Shown here piece after piece: positions 1 to 12,397 of a stretch of DNA of 64,000 nucleotides. The notes beneath the pieces were generated by a model that was not told the DNA's origin, ran no database searches, and saw only the letters and a list, made by a program, of their open reading frames with translations. The position numbers were made by a program, and so were the translations under genes. Position 1 is the stretch's first letter; the number at the start of each line of letters is the position of its first letter. The stretch lies in NCBI GenBank assembly GCA_038503035.1, contig JAVSML010000993.1:157486-221485 (forward strand), read 5' to 3'. Origin of the DNA: Crocodylus rhombifer (lineage: Eukaryota; Chordata; Crocodylia; Crocodylidae).

Positions 1-581
1 CTCCATGTCCACACCAGTGCTGTGACATGTGGCCCCAGCTTGGGGGTGCTCCTGGTCCCAGGAACTATATGGGTCTGTGATGGACTAGGGGGAGGAGTAG
101 AGGTGGCATTGGGGGGGCTGTGCATGTGAGAGAGAGAATGAGCTGGGGGTTGGGGATGGAGGAGCACTCTGGGTAGGAGGGGCCCCCAAAGCTGGGTTTA
201 GAGCCCTCCTGAACCCCTAAAGCAACCTGCACAGGGAGGGGCCACCCTGGAAGGGAAGTGGCTTACCCACTCCAGTCCCTTAGCTCCAGTTGAGGACTTC
301 CCAGGAATGGTATGGGGATCTCTGGGGCCTGTGCACAGGCACAGGGAGCAGTACAGCAAGGCTGGCACGGCTCAAAGCCACAAAGCAGTGGTTGGACAGC
401 TGCAGCTGGACTTATGTCCTGGTGCTGGGACAGAGCTGCTGATAGAAGGGAATTAGAGGGGGCAGGCAGGGCCTGCAAGTCAGCAGTGATGGACACTGTG
501 GGTCGGGAGTGAGGGGCAAGGGCAGGGGCAGGACACTGGCTGCTCAGCACCCCACACCCTGGCAAGCAAAGGGGTAGGGGC
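1..581. other. No gene seen; G-rich unassigned sequence
   Basis: The region is rich in GGGG runs and CAGC/GCTG words. The open frames are short with no recognisable domain. It adjoins the solo LTR starting at 582 but does not resemble retroviral internal sequence. Confidence 0.5.
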
Positions 582-1572
582 TGTGGCAGAAAGCCACCTT
601 GGTTTCTCCCCAAAATCTCTGCCCTGTGACAAGGTGATTAAGATGGGCCCAGCACAGAGGATTCACACCTCAGCCTGTCTCTTTAGGTAACTTGAGCTGG
701 CTGCATTCCTGAGGGAGGGGGGAAACCTGCTCCCTCTGCCTACATGACTGGTGTCAGCTACCTGGGTGAGGGGCATCTACCTGGTGGGTTGGAATCTGCC
801 TGGCAACTGGAGATGTATTTCAAATTGGTTGGCCGACAGCCAACAGGTGCTGGCCTCCACTGGACCAGGTGAATGAGGTCACAGGGGCTATATAAGTTAG
901 GACTGCCCAGGAGGAGGGGGCAGCAGCCATGCGGGGGACTCTGCGGAGCTTTACCATCCAAAACTGGCTCTCTCCTTCATAACTCATGAGCAAGGAACTG
1001 CCTGTCTCCAGAGGGGAAACTTCACCGGCCTTTGGAAGATGCTTGTGAGTAAGCTACTCAAGATCTGATTAGATATCTAGCTGGCAGTAACTCAGATGCA
1101 TGATCAAAAGGCTACCTCAGCCAGACTGTTTGCTCTTTAGGATTTCTAGGATATTGTTCAATCTTGTACCCTATTTTCACCCTACCCCTGTAATCAATAC
1201 AGTCCTCCTTTGTGACCGGTGTAGGAGAGTTATTGAGGGGTGGGTCTAAATTATGCCTAAGAGGCCCCTTGGGTCTGCGGACTAAGGGAGACTTTCCTTT
1301 TCGCCCCCAACTTGGGGAAGAGCCCCAAGTGCCTGTCCTGGGTCGAGTACCCATAGGACTTTAGGCCTGTGTTTCCCTGAGGACACAGGGCCGAGAGTGA
1401 GTCTCTTCTCAGGGTGGTGGCATCTACATTACCCCCAGGCTAGTGAGTGTGCTCCAGGAAGGGGGTCAGCCGGACGTAAGGCACCCCTAGGGAGGCATTC
1501 GGAGCCTGGAAGGTGGGCGGGCGCAGGGAGGTGGGCGGCTCAACGCAGAAGTGCCCCCTACTGGCCTGCCAC
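582..1572 (+). mobile_element. Solo LTR, endogenous retrovirus, copy 1
   Basis: It starts TGTGGCAG and ends CTGCCACA, a terminal inverted repeat. It is flanked by similar 5-mers, ggggc before and gggac after, fitting an old 5-bp target duplication. A TATATAA box lies at 889-896. A second copy aligns over most of its length at 59220-60153. It is oriented by the TATA box and the polyadenylation region after it (about 1190-1215, where the hexamer is mutated). No gag, pol or env homology is seen on either side, so this is a solo LTR left by recombination. The length is about 991 bp. Confidence 0.8.
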
Positions 1573-2689
1573 AGGGACAGCTCTGATTTTTCTATGATAA
1601 AAAAACCAAAAGCAAATGCCAACATGTATAGATATTTAGAATTCATTTTATTATGATGATAGAGGTGCTGGTATGCTTCAAATTGCTTTAAAAGTGTAAA
1701 TATAGCAATAAAACGTTGCCCAACTGATCTCTTTATATATAGTGGCATTTCATTTTAATAAAAAAAGAACAGTGATTTGAGGTATTTTAATGAGAGAATT
1801 TGGATTTTTTTAGTCAGAGAATTTGCAATTTTTAAACAGGAAACACCAGACACTTACTCTGCTGGTGAGGCAAGTGGCAAGACCTGGGCAGAAGAGCCAG
1901 TGACCCAGTTGGAGGGCAGATGAGGTGGCTGACCTGGCCATTTGTGGCCAAGATGACACACTTTCACAGTTCAAAGCAGGCCACCACAAGGAGCACAATT
2001 TCTAGGCAAGAGCTGCCCAGATGGCAGAGCAGGGGCACCAGAAGACATGACAGCAGTGCTGTATGAAGGCCAACTGAGCAGCCATGGCCCACTGGCAGCT
2101 CATCGAGAAGTACAGCAGGCTCTGCTACAGTGCCCATACCACAGCCCAGGTCTGGCAGGCATGCAGCCATGAGGCCACAAGTCCAAGGGGACAGTTGCTG
2201 TCAGAGGTGGCAGCAGCCCCCACTGCCAGACTGCTGCAGTGGGCAAAGGGTGCAGGGTTCATTCTAGGGTAGGGATGCTTCAGCAATCCAGCTGGCACAA
2301 GAGGCTAGCTATTGTCCCCAGATACCAACTGACCAGACCTCAGAGGATTCTGAGGGCAAGTAGCTTTGAGCTGCTCTCCAGGGTAGCTTTTTATACTGCT
2401 GGGGCCAGCACAGGTGCTGACCCCAGCTTCTAACTCCCCTGGCTGAAGATCCAGGAATAGCTAAGCAGGCTCAGTTTCCCAACTGGTATGATTTGCCCCA
2501 CACCAAAGTGCATGTTGAGGCACATGTGCTGAGGGACAAATCTCCAGCACAAATTTGCGCCACTGGTATTTGAGCTGCTGCAACTGCATGTGCCTGCATG
2601 TGTGGGTGTGCCATTGGTGTCTTAGAATACACATACACATACACATACCACTACTATGTAAGATTTTGTTAGCAAACACAAAGGTATAT
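1573..2689. other. No gene seen; unassigned sequence
   Basis: AT-rich to about 1850, then a GC-richer block (1850-2600) with CAGC/CTGG words and a loose inverted repeat of GGCACATGTGC with GCATGTGCC around 2520-2600. It could be a decayed DNA transposon, but I cannot define its ends. A short ACACAT repeat occurs at 2628-2649. Confidence 0.4.
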
Positions 2690-3160
2690 GGAACTGGAAA
2701 AGACTGCTGAGTCATCGAGTCCAGCAACATGTTATCAGAGGTGTTCAGGTCAAGTAAGACCATTTACAAACACATCTAACCCCACCTTGAAATCTGTTAG
2801 ATTTCTTGCCCTCCACCACTCACTACCAGTGGAATACCGTTTCATAAGCATGTTGTTCTAATGGTTTAAAAACCTCCTTCTAATATCCAGGCTTAATTTG
2901 ACACGCTACACCTGCTTTTTTATGTGCTAACATTTTCCTTCAGTACAAGCAGTTCTTGTTCCTCCTTGATGTTTCTTCTGGGATGTAGTCCTAGAGACAA
3001 ATCAGATCCCCTTTCAGCTTTCATTCCAAAAGACTGAACAAACTACTCTTTTACTCTCAAACCCCCTGATCATTCTAGTAGCCTTCCTCTACACCTGTAC
3101 ATCTTGAAGTCCTCTTTACTGACAAGAATTGAAAACAGAAGAACATTTCATGAGCTTATA
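2690..3160 (-). mobile_element. CR1 LINE 3' fragment, old
   Basis: The plus strand shows the diverged signature of a reversed CR1 3' end (gaactggaaaagactgctg, then tcatcgagtccagc), followed by sequence matching the end of CR1 ORF2 and its 3'UTR as seen in the other copies here. It is heavily decayed, with stops in all frames. Confidence 0.7.
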
Positions 3161-3784
3161 TCACACTCCACTGTTGCTTCATCACCTCAGCATTTAAATA
3201 GCCAAATTTGACAGCTAAAGCAATATCACTAGCTTTAGCGATAACAGCTTAATAATGGGATTCTTAATAGTCCTTCTGTTACCACAAAGATAGATGTTCT
3301 CACCAGATTTACTGTCTCAATGGAGGCCAGATTTTAGGATTTGAAATGAAGGCTGGTGCACTATTTAGAAATTGCTTGCCTTTTTTGGACTGTAAGAAAA
3401 TTACTGTAATTATTTAAATTTTCTCATTAGAACATCTGGAAGATGAGAGAGGGCACTAAATCTCAGGCCTTAATCTCCAATGTGGCTCCAGGAAAATAAA
3501 TCTGATCTATGACCTAAAGTTTTATGTATGTTTCCCATTTTCAAGGGACTGAGTTTGTTAAATTGTGCAAGTCTAGTGCATACATGGGAATGCTAATTAA
3601 ATAATTAAAATACTTGAAGCCTTTTTCAAGCAAGTTAATTCCTCATTTGAATAGCCATTCAAGATTCTGCTCCTAGATGAAATGTAACTGAGGCATGTAT
3701 CAGGTCATAATTCATTTATGGAAGTGTGATGCATCTCATACAGCATCTCTACATGAGATCTTTAATATGGGGTTACCTTATTAG
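3161..3784. other. No gene seen; AT-rich sequence
   Basis: Plain AT-rich intergenic sequence; no repeat or open frame of note. Confidence 0.5.
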
Positions 3785-4195
3785 CTCTGCACCATCTATA
3801 GGCACAGCCTTATTAGGTTGCAGTAAACTAAAAAACACCACTGTAAGTTAGTACTTGTCAACACAAGTACTATCCTACAGCAGCATTATTTAATGTGCTA
3901 CAATGCACATGTAAACATTGATGGCTGGCTTGGATATGATGGTGCTTCAGTGCAGGGGCTGCCTGGTATTTAGCCCTGCACTGGAGCACCCTCATGCCCT
4001 AGCCTGTCTCTCTGTAGCACATTGAGTCGGGTTGCAGCAGTACCAGACTGGCAGGCTGACCCAACCCAGCTCAACATGCTGTGGTTCCAGCAGCATATAC
4101 AGCACCCAGGAGAGAGAAATTCTGGCGCAAATTGCACCAGAGTTTATTTGCTTACATTAAACAAATATATAATTGTATGTATAGATGCACCCAGA
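3785..4195. mobile_element. Nonautonomous DNA element, GGTGCATCTACA-end family, copy A
   Basis: Inverted ends: left ctctgcaccatctata, right tatagatgcacccag, read against each other. Inside is a palindromic core in which gatggtgcttcagtgcaggg faces ccctgcactggagcaccctc around 3940-3995. The same end and core patterns recur at 11850, 16616 and 36466. No transposase is encoded. The superfamily is not assigned, since I could not find a convincing target duplication. Confidence 0.55.
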
Positions 4196-4369
4196 CTACT
4201 GTAATATATGCAAAATGGTAGTTATACGATATCTCATACTTTGGGTGTCCTCTCATATGCTCGCTGTCAGTGACTGAACCAAATCTACAGGTAGCAGATT
4301 AACAGGGGACTAAAACTGCATGAAAAGGCTTATAAAAATCATTCTTCCTATAAGAGGAAAATATTTAGA

Positions 4370-5008
4370 ACATGAGCCACCAATGCGATGCTGCATCTGG
4401 TAAAGCAAACAAAAACCTGGCTTGCATCCATAGATGCTTTTCAAGTAAATCTCAGGATGTCATCCTCCTGCTGTACTCGTCCTTGGTGAGGCCGCAGCTG
4501 GAGTACTGCATCCAATTCTGGGCTCCACAATTCAAGAAGGATGTTGAGAAGCTTGAGAGAGTCCAGAGGAGAGCCACACGCATGATCAGAGAACAGGAGA
4601 ACAGGCCTTATGAAGAGAGGCTGAGAGGCATGGGACTCTTCAGCCTGGAAAAGTGCAGGCTCAGGGGGGGCCTGGTGCCTGGTTATCAGTACATAACGGG
4701 TGTGCATCAGGATCTGAGGGAACATCTGTTCACCAGAGCACCCCAAGGAAAAACAAGGACCAACAGTCATAAAATCCTCCAAGACCATTTTAGGCTGGAC
4801 ATAAGAAGAAAATTCTTTACTATCCAAGCCACCAAGACCTGAAACGGACTCCCTCCAGAAGTGGTGCAGGTATCTACTCTGAACTCATTCAAGAAATGTT
4901 TGGATGCTTATCTTGCTAGGATCCTTTGACCCTAGCTGACTTCCTGCCCCTGGGGTAGGGGGCTGGATTCGATCTTCAAGGTCCCTTCCAGCCCTGACGT
5001 CTATGAAA
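4370..5008 (+). mobile_element. CR1 LINE 3' fragment
   Basis: Encodes the end of CR1 ORF2 in one open frame from 4372 to 4842. Recognisable words are LACIHRCFSSKS, SSLVRPQLEYC, QFWAPQFKKDVEKLERVQR and LFSLEKCRLRGG. It continues through frameshifted sequence into the typical 3'UTR ending ccttccagccctgacgtcta. It is 5' truncated and not functional. Its 3' end abuts the 3' end of the oppositely oriented CR1 that follows. Confidence 0.88.
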
Positions 5009-5019
5009 AAAACCCAACA

Positions 5020-7340
5020 AACCCCCCCCCATGAACAAGGTTATTTAGGTCAGCCCCCTTCTCAAGGCAGGATTGTCCCTGACTAAAACATCCCAGCCAA
5101 CCTACTCTTGAAAACGTCCTAAGATAAAGATCGTATAATTTCTCTACGTAGCCTGTTCCTATGCTTGACTACCCTCATAGTTAAAAATTTCCTCCTAGTC
5201 TCCAAACTAAATTTCCCTTGCTGAAGCTTGAGGTCATTGCTCCTAGTCCCCTCCCTTACGGACACAGAGGAAAAGCCATCTTCTCTGTAATCACCCTTCA
5301 GATATTTGAAGACTGATCAAATCCCCTCTCAGTCTGCTCTTCTATAAACTAAATAACCCTAGCTCTTTCAATAAGTTATGTGTCTAGTTTCCCAGTACTC
5401 TAATAATTTTTGTTGCTCTCTGCTCGAGTCTTTCCAATCTGTTCATACCCTTCTTCAAGGGTGTGGCCCAAAACACAGTAGTCCAGGAAATAGTACTCAC
5501 CAGTGCCAAACAGATCAAAAAAAATCACTTCTCTTCATTTGCAAATGACACTCATGTTAATACACCCCAGTATGCTGTTGACATTTTTTTTGCAACAAGA
5601 ACAGACTGTTTAGTCATATCCAGCTCATGCTTCACTGTTTGCCACTCATTCTCTGCAGTACTGCAGCCTAACCAATAATTCCCCAGCTTCTGTTTGTGCA
5701 TGTAGTTATTCTACCTCAAGTCCCCGACTTTTCACTTGTTTTTGCTGAATTTCATCTAGTTGATTGCAGACTATTTATCCAATCTATCCAAATCATTCTG
5801 GATCCTAGCCCTGTCCTCCAGGGTGTCTGTAGCTCCATCCAACTTGGTACCATCACAAATTTGCTAAGTGTGCACTCAGTCCCATCTCCAAATCATTAAC
5901 AAAGATGTTGAACAGTACCAAACCAAGACAGATCCCTGGGACAACTGACTCAATACCTCATTCAAGCTAGACATTGAGCTATTTTGACTGTGCAGAGCAT
6001 GATGATCCAACCACCTTACTGTACTTTCATCTACTCTGTATTTTCTTAGTCTGTTAATGAGAATGTTGTGCAAGGCAGTGTCAAAAGCCTTACTAAAGTC
6101 AAGGTATATGACATTCACCATCTCACCCCATCTACAGAACCTGTAACCTTATCATAGAAAGAAATAGTCAGACATGACTTTCTTTTAATGAATCCATTCT
6201 GGCTACTCCTGAGCATCTTGTTTTCATCTAGGTGCTTCACAATGAATTCTTTGAGGACCTGGCTCCATGATCTTGCCAGGTATCCAGGTCATGCTGACTG
6301 GTCTGTATTTCCCCAGACATTCCTTCTTCTCTTTCTTAGAAAATAGGCATTGCATTTTCCTTTTTCCAATCATCTGAGACCTCACTTGACCTCCATAAAA
6401 GTTCCCAAAGACAATAGCTAATGGTACTAAAATTACCTTGGACAATTCCTTTAGTATCATAGGGAGCACCCCATCTGGCCCTGATGATTTGAAAACATTG
6501 AGCTTCTCTAAGTAATATCAAATCTGTTCTAAATCACTGTAGGAAGTTTGTCTCCTTCCCTATCTTTGCTGCCAACTTCACTCATCATCTGCAAGCTGCT
6601 CCTGTTTGTAAAGACTGAAGTAATAAAGGCATTAAACATGTTAGCCTTCTTGGCATCAGCTGTAATTTGTTGTTTTCTGCATTCCATTAGGGATCTATGG
6701 TTTCTTTGGTCTTCCTTTTACTGTTGACATACCTGTAGAATCCGTTTTATTCGCTTTAATGTTCCTTGCAGCTGCATTTCAAAATGTACCTTGGCCTTCC
6801 TTATTTCTTTCCTGCATTCCCATGAGATACTCTTATATTCTTCCCTGGAAATATAACTAAATTTCACCTTTTTATAGTATTGCTTTTTGAGTTTCAACTC
6901 AGTCAAAAGATTGCTGTCTAGCCAGGCAGTCCTCCTGTTGCACTTCCCATCCTTCTGTCACTTTGGGATAGCTTGCTCTCCTGGACTCCTTTACCCTTGT
7001 TACTTGAAGACGTGAAGACTTCCCCCCTGGGGATCCTGCCCACCAGTTCCCTGAGTTAATTAAAGTCTACTTTTCTGAAGTCCACTGTCTGTATTCTTCT
7101 GCTCTATTTCCCTCAAGATCTTGAATTCTATCATTTTGTGGTTAGTCACCCATGTTGTCTTCTACCTTCACATTTTCAACCACTTCCTCCCTGTCTGTGA
7201 ATACAAGTCAAGAAGAGCTTTTCCCACTAGTTGGCCTGTCTACTATCTGTATCAAAAAGTTTTCCCCAACACACTACAAAAATTCCTGGACTGCTTGTGC
7301 AGTCTTTACTAGATTTTGTAGATCCCTAGATCCAAAATCA
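5020..7340 (-). mobile_element. CR1/L2-like LINE, old, endonuclease and RT relics
   Basis: A long minus-strand relic. Reading from high to low coordinates: the end of the endonuclease domain (about 7340-7050), the linker, then RT pieces. RT motif A survives as VIYLDFSKAFDTALHNILIN at about 6120-6060, with GKYRPVSMTWI-like sequence upstream (about 6330). The 3' part (5030-5460) matches CR1 ORF2 end and 3'UTR. Many stops and frameshifts show that it is old. A related RT fragment lies at 62785-63175. Confidence 0.8.
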
Positions 7341-8094
7341 GGCTTTTGTCGTCAGAATCAAGCATGCCTTTACAAACATATTAATTGCATTGAGTTAACT
7401 GCTAATGACTTAACTTGAGACAAAAGAGTCTGGTGTAGATAAACGACAAGTTCAGGCTGCACAAGGTCAGAAAGTTCCTTGAAAACTTCCTGCATTTCTG
7501 TGCGAAGGATAATCACATTCCAGTTCTTGAAAGGATATTGACTCATGCAGACACAAGTAATTAAACCATAATTTTATGGATCACTGTCTCCCTTCCTATA
7601 GGCTCTACTTAAGAAGTCAGCACTGGGAATTCACTAATTAACCCAGATTTGCATAGCATTTAGATGTTAAGGGTCAGGCAGGGTGAAGATTCAAAGAGAG
7701 ATAAAATATTATTTCCATCTACTTGGAGATTAGTCATAATAGCCTGTGAATCTCTAGAGGTATCCTGGGGGATCTCTATTACGATTTCTGAAAGCAAAAT
7801 CTGAACTAGGGGAAAAAAAAGAATTTTGGATATTTGTAGGCCAGCTAAGGAAACAGAATTATTTTCTTTTCCAGAAATAATCCAGAAACTCTGACATTTC
7901 ATATAACTGTATTAAAGTACAGTTATGCATATGACAAATTACTTATAAACAAGAACAGAAATTGGAGCCAGTGGAAAGCATAATCCTAGTTTACTAAGGC
8001 AGGTACAGTAGCAGGTAAAACCTTGATTTGAGTTTCTTTATTGCTATATTTCAGACTTGTATTTCTTCTTCAGACAAAGTTGTCAAAAGGACAG
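7341..8094. other. No gene seen; AT-rich sequence
   Basis: Nothing recognisable beyond chance open frames. Confidence 0.5.
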
Positions 8095-8245
8095 AGGAGA
8101 ACTGGGTAAATGTTTTTATCCTCATTTACACATAGAATAACTGAGGCAGGAGAATTTTGTGACTTTCCCAAGTTCACAGAAAAGCTACTGAAAGAGTATA
8201 AATGACAGCTGTCTATCTCCAGCTCTCCTGTTCCATTTAGGCAGG
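8095..8245 (+). mobile_element. MIR SINE, core region
   Basis: Matches the MIR core pattern in order: tatcctcatttacacat, then aataactgaggcagg, then gtgactttcccaagttcaca. This corresponds to the familiar MIR run of cattttacagatgagg, aactgaggca and acttgcccaaggtcac. It is an ancient tRNA-derived SINE and inactive. Confidence 0.8.
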
Positions 8246-11200
8246 TTGTTAACACTCTTTATGTGTAGGCTGTAACTTAAAAAAAAAAAGAACCTTTTGG
8301 TATTACACCTTATATTAAAGTTTAACTTAATAGTAACAGTTGTGGCCCATAAATATTTTAGGATAATACTAAAATATCTGTTTTAGAACTACTCACAGCA
8401 GGCAAATCACTTATGAGGTGTCATGGTCTCTAATGTGCTGGAGATGCCTTATTCTTTACTGCTTACAACTGTTCTGTTTAGGTAGCTTATCAGTTACACT
8501 AAAAGGAGACAAAATCCATTTCTCAGGAATATGGCAGTTGCCTGCTGTATGTTCTAATCATACCATCAACACATTTCATAGTCACTAATGGATCCTCTCT
8601 TTTCATTAATTTAACAGAAAGGATCATATAGAATAAATAAAATTATACTACAGAAGAATCCAATGAGTTGTCAGCATTGAGAAAATAACTTCCAACAATC
8701 CTTCGTCTCATGAATTTTACTTACTTCTCCTTATACAAAGTATTCTAAACTATCTTAAAACAGTAATGGTAATCTGCAGTCTGCTACTAAGGGACATGGC
8801 CAGCAATCTAGTCAAAAGAACAAAAATGGTCAATTATCATCCTTTCCCTTGTATTGAAAAACCTGGGGAAAATATTCCGTTAGAGCTGGCCAAGTTCAGT
8901 CTGGTGAAGATACTGTACCACATGATGGAGTAAAATTGTATTGGATCCCCCCAGTAAAGCCAGCAGACAACAGCTGTGTTACTTTCATTGAGACTTGGGC
9001 TACAAACACAAGCTGTAAAAATGAGAATGTTTACAGCTTTCCTTCAGAAGCAAGGAGATTGCATTCTCCATAAATCGCTTCAATTGAATAATTTCTTTAG
9101 AGACAACTAAAGTAGGTCATGGATCTATTTTTCTCTAACACATCCGCAATACGGGTTCTCAGGGTCGGTATTTCATGCAAGTTGCATAATAATTTTAAGT
9201 TTTTTGTTATTTTTCTATGTGCCTTAAACTGAATTAAGCAATGCATCTATGACCTTCTGATAACATTCTACACAATATTCATTTAGGACCAGGAACAGAT
9301 CAACAAGGAATCAACATTCATGAATGTTAACTGACTCTGCTACGTGTCTTATTGGAATGAGATTTTCATAAACACTACGATGCATACTTTATCTGTAACA
9401 TGTTCAGGACATTTCTTCACAGCTTTCAACCCATTTTCTCTTTGTAAGTTTTATTTCTACAAAAAAAACTTATGGCTGTCTTTTCCATTATTGTTGCTTA
9501 AAAATGGCATGTGGGAAAAACTACAATAACTAATTTCATGACTAGAATAAAGGGTATAAAACATCACAGCAATATCAATATTTATTAAGTGCTGTAGTCA
9601 CACTTTACTGCGTTAGGTATTTTCTGAGTCCAATCTGAATATATGGATTTCATGCCTGGATAGATTGGGTCAATGTTGTAAATGAAAAGCCCTTTTTTGG
9701 TAAGACCATTTTAGATGAACTACATCTTCTTGTCAGCAGCAAGTGATTAACAAGAATCCACTATTTTCATGCAGTGGTGCATTTATATTTAACCCACGGA
9801 AACGAGAGAACAATAAAATATGCATTAAGAAAAAGACTCCCATGATAGAGTTCTTTAAATAATGCTTCAGGAAGTTCTTTGAAGATATAACATCCTCTCA
9901 CCATTTCTTCATGTCTTATACACCTTCTGTTAATATTTTCAAGAGTAAGTCATCCCCTTGAAGGGGAAGACATTACTATATTGCCTAAATTAAAAGGTGT
10001 TTTTTGTCACTTAGAGGAAAACAATCTGGTACGTGAACTGTAAAGGAAACTACTGAATTCTCTGTTGTGCTAAAACTCCTTTATGCTAATGTAAGTTATG
10101 GTAAATGAGGGTCCAAAAACAGCTCCATGGAAAAGTTCCCCTGCAGTCCTTGGAATTGCAGCTGTTTTGGAAGAGAAAGAAGATTTATCCTAATGGAAAA
10201 GGTGCCTGAAGTCTCTTCTGTGAAGCAACTGCAAAGGGGCTCTCAAAACCCCCTCCCCTCTGGCACTCAGCAACACGTCTCCACTCACCTGCCCTGACTC
10301 TCCTGCATGGTTTGCCCAGGGCATAAATCTTGATGGTTACAACTCTGCACTTTTTTAGTCCTGTGTTGCATGTCAAAATCACTTTTTTTTGCAGATAGTC
10401 AAAAGAAAAATGGAGGAGATTTTGGGGGTTTTTTTGTTCTGAAACAGACCAGAAAGACCTAAGCCATATGCTTGCACCTTACTAGAGGCAGAACTGTAAT
10501 AGCACTTCTGAATAGGCCAGTTATAACGAAGTTTATACAGAAAAATGACCAGCTTTCATAAGTGGTCAGAAACATTGATGTTTTGCCCCTTCAGAGAATA
10601 AGGAAAAGTTCTGTTTTATTAACTATATTAACAACTCCCAACCCTCTCCACCAAAATCCTGGTCCCTTCTCGCTATACAATTTTAAAATGCCATTACTGC
10701 TTGTTCACATGCAGTAGCTTTCTTGTTTTTTCCCCCCCTGGTTACTCAACAGTCCCATTCCTGCAGTGTAGCAATTAAGTACTCCTCTGAGCCATAAACA
10801 AATTAATGACTTACAGATCTCTAGAGACAGCATAGCGCTACTCTGAAAATGTTTATAGAATTGGCAGTTTGTATATTTGTGTTTACAGCATATCAATTAT
10901 TTCCATATCAGGTAATTGTTTAAAGGTAAAAGGTCATCTTTTACGCTAAAAAAAGTAATATTTATTATTATCTGGACATCAACCTAAGTTCTTAAAGTTA
11001 ATAGGTTGTTTCATTTTTGCACTTCATTCCTATTACTGATATAGGCTGAATTCAGCCTTCAGCTACACCCAAGGAGGCCACTGTCTTCTAACTATCCTAT
11101 TGATGCCACTTGTGAAAACTAATGCCTTCTACAGAGGAGCTGTTGGTCTCTGGATAAAAATATAAAAAAGTATCATATCCTACACTGCTAATTTGCAAAA

Positions 11201-11662
11201 CTTAATTTTTCTTTGTCACTTAGATCTAATGAAAAAAAGAGAAGGTAGTTGAGTGCAGCAGACTCAGACATACTCAAGCAGCAGCTCTACAAAATGAGAG
11301 ATGGTCAACTACTGAACTCGGAGAGATGGATGACTTGAGCTTTTAGGTAAGGATGTGCCAGTATGTCCTCTAAAAAGTAGTTCTTAAAAGAGTAGCTTCT
11401 TAAATTGCTGATTAGATGTTAGGAAAAGTAGCAACAGAGGGAATCAATACCTCTATTTCAATATGTTTGAGCTGCCGTAGGTACTCAGACAGGGCAAATT
11501 CATTTACATGATTTAGTCAAAGAGACTAAAAGATTATTAAATAATTTGTTCCATAAAATAAAACCAACCAAGCAAGAAAAAGAAACTACACCTTATATAT
11601 GAACTCCAGGTAGGATTTTACATTCCTGTTTTGAATACAGGTGGCAAGGTAGATTAGATAGA
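8246..11662. other. No gene seen; intergenic AT-rich DNA
   Basis: About 3.4 kb downstream of RYR2 with only short chance open frames. A modestly GC-richer patch (10190-10380) has no recognisable similarity. No RNA gene or clear transposon was found. Confidence 0.5.
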
Positions 11663-11770
11663 TTTGCACCTTATAGACTAACCAAAGTAGATATATAACA
11701 CAAGCTTTCATGAGCTGAAACTCGCTTCATCAGATACTGTGAAAGGAGCTTCAGTCCACAAAAGCTTGTT

Positions 11771-11788
11771 ACACACACATGTGTGTGT
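11771..11788. repeat. Palindromic AC/GT dinucleotide run
   Basis: acacacac followed by at and then gtgtgtgt makes a perfect 18-bp palindrome. Confidence 0.85.
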
Positions 11789-11849
11789 GCATATGTTGTG
11801 TGTACTTGTGTGACTGTTTATACACTATATATATATTGCCATATATATG

Positions 11850-12319
11850 TGGTGCATCTACACATGCGACTAAGGTGCAATGATAAACTCTGGTGCAGTT
11901 TGTACCAGAATCAGCTGCTCCCAGGCACAACATCTATACGTATGTCTGGGACCACAGCAATTTGAGCTGACACAGAGCAGCCCCAGGATGGCAGGGGCCC
12001 CTGGGGGTCAGCTCCAGGCTCCAATGGCAGCGTCAGGCAGCAGAGGGGCTGGCTAAGGCATGAAGGTGCTGAAGTGCAGGGCTAGGTAGTAGGCAGGCCT
12101 CCCACTTTAGCACCCTCATGTCCCAGCTAGCTCCTGTCACCATCTACATGTGCATTTCAGTGGAGTTAAATACTCCACCATAAGCTAGTACCATCTCTAT
12201 CTTATGGCGCAGTTCATTAATTTACTGCAGCCTAATACTAGTGTACATATAGATGGTGACACTTTACTGCAGAGCTAATTATTCAACTCCGCAGTAAAGC
12301 ACACATGCAGATGCACCCA
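11850..12319. mobile_element. Nonautonomous DNA element, GGTGCATCTACA-end family, copy B
   Basis: Ends are ggtgcatctacacatgcgac (left) and, inverted, agcacacatgcagatgcacc (right). The core has a hairpin of gaaggtgctgaagtgcaggg with cccactttagcaccctcatg around 12062-12122. It is the most complete family member in the window and is nested in the outer repeat at 11663-12397. Confidence 0.65.
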
Positions 12320-12324
12320 TAGAA

Positions 12325-12344
12325 AGAGAGAGAGAGAGAGAGAG
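12325..12344. repeat. (GA)n microsatellite
   Basis: Ten GA units directly after the right end of the element ending at 12319. Confidence 0.9.
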
Positions 12345-12397
12345 TTTATATGTAGATAGATATATGTCTATATCTAAATTGGTTATAAGGTGCAAAT

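Larger units (their letters stand above)
11663..12397. mobile_element. Composite repeat: outer inverted-repeat element interrupted by a second element
   Basis: Outer ends are tttgcaccttatagactaac at 11663 and, inverted, ggttataaggtgcaaa ending near 12397. The left part has the phrase aagctttcatgagct and cttcatcagat, also seen in part near 44130-44250, so it is a dispersed family. A second element (11850-12319) and simple repeats sit between the outer ends. The class of the outer element is not assigned. Confidence 0.5.
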
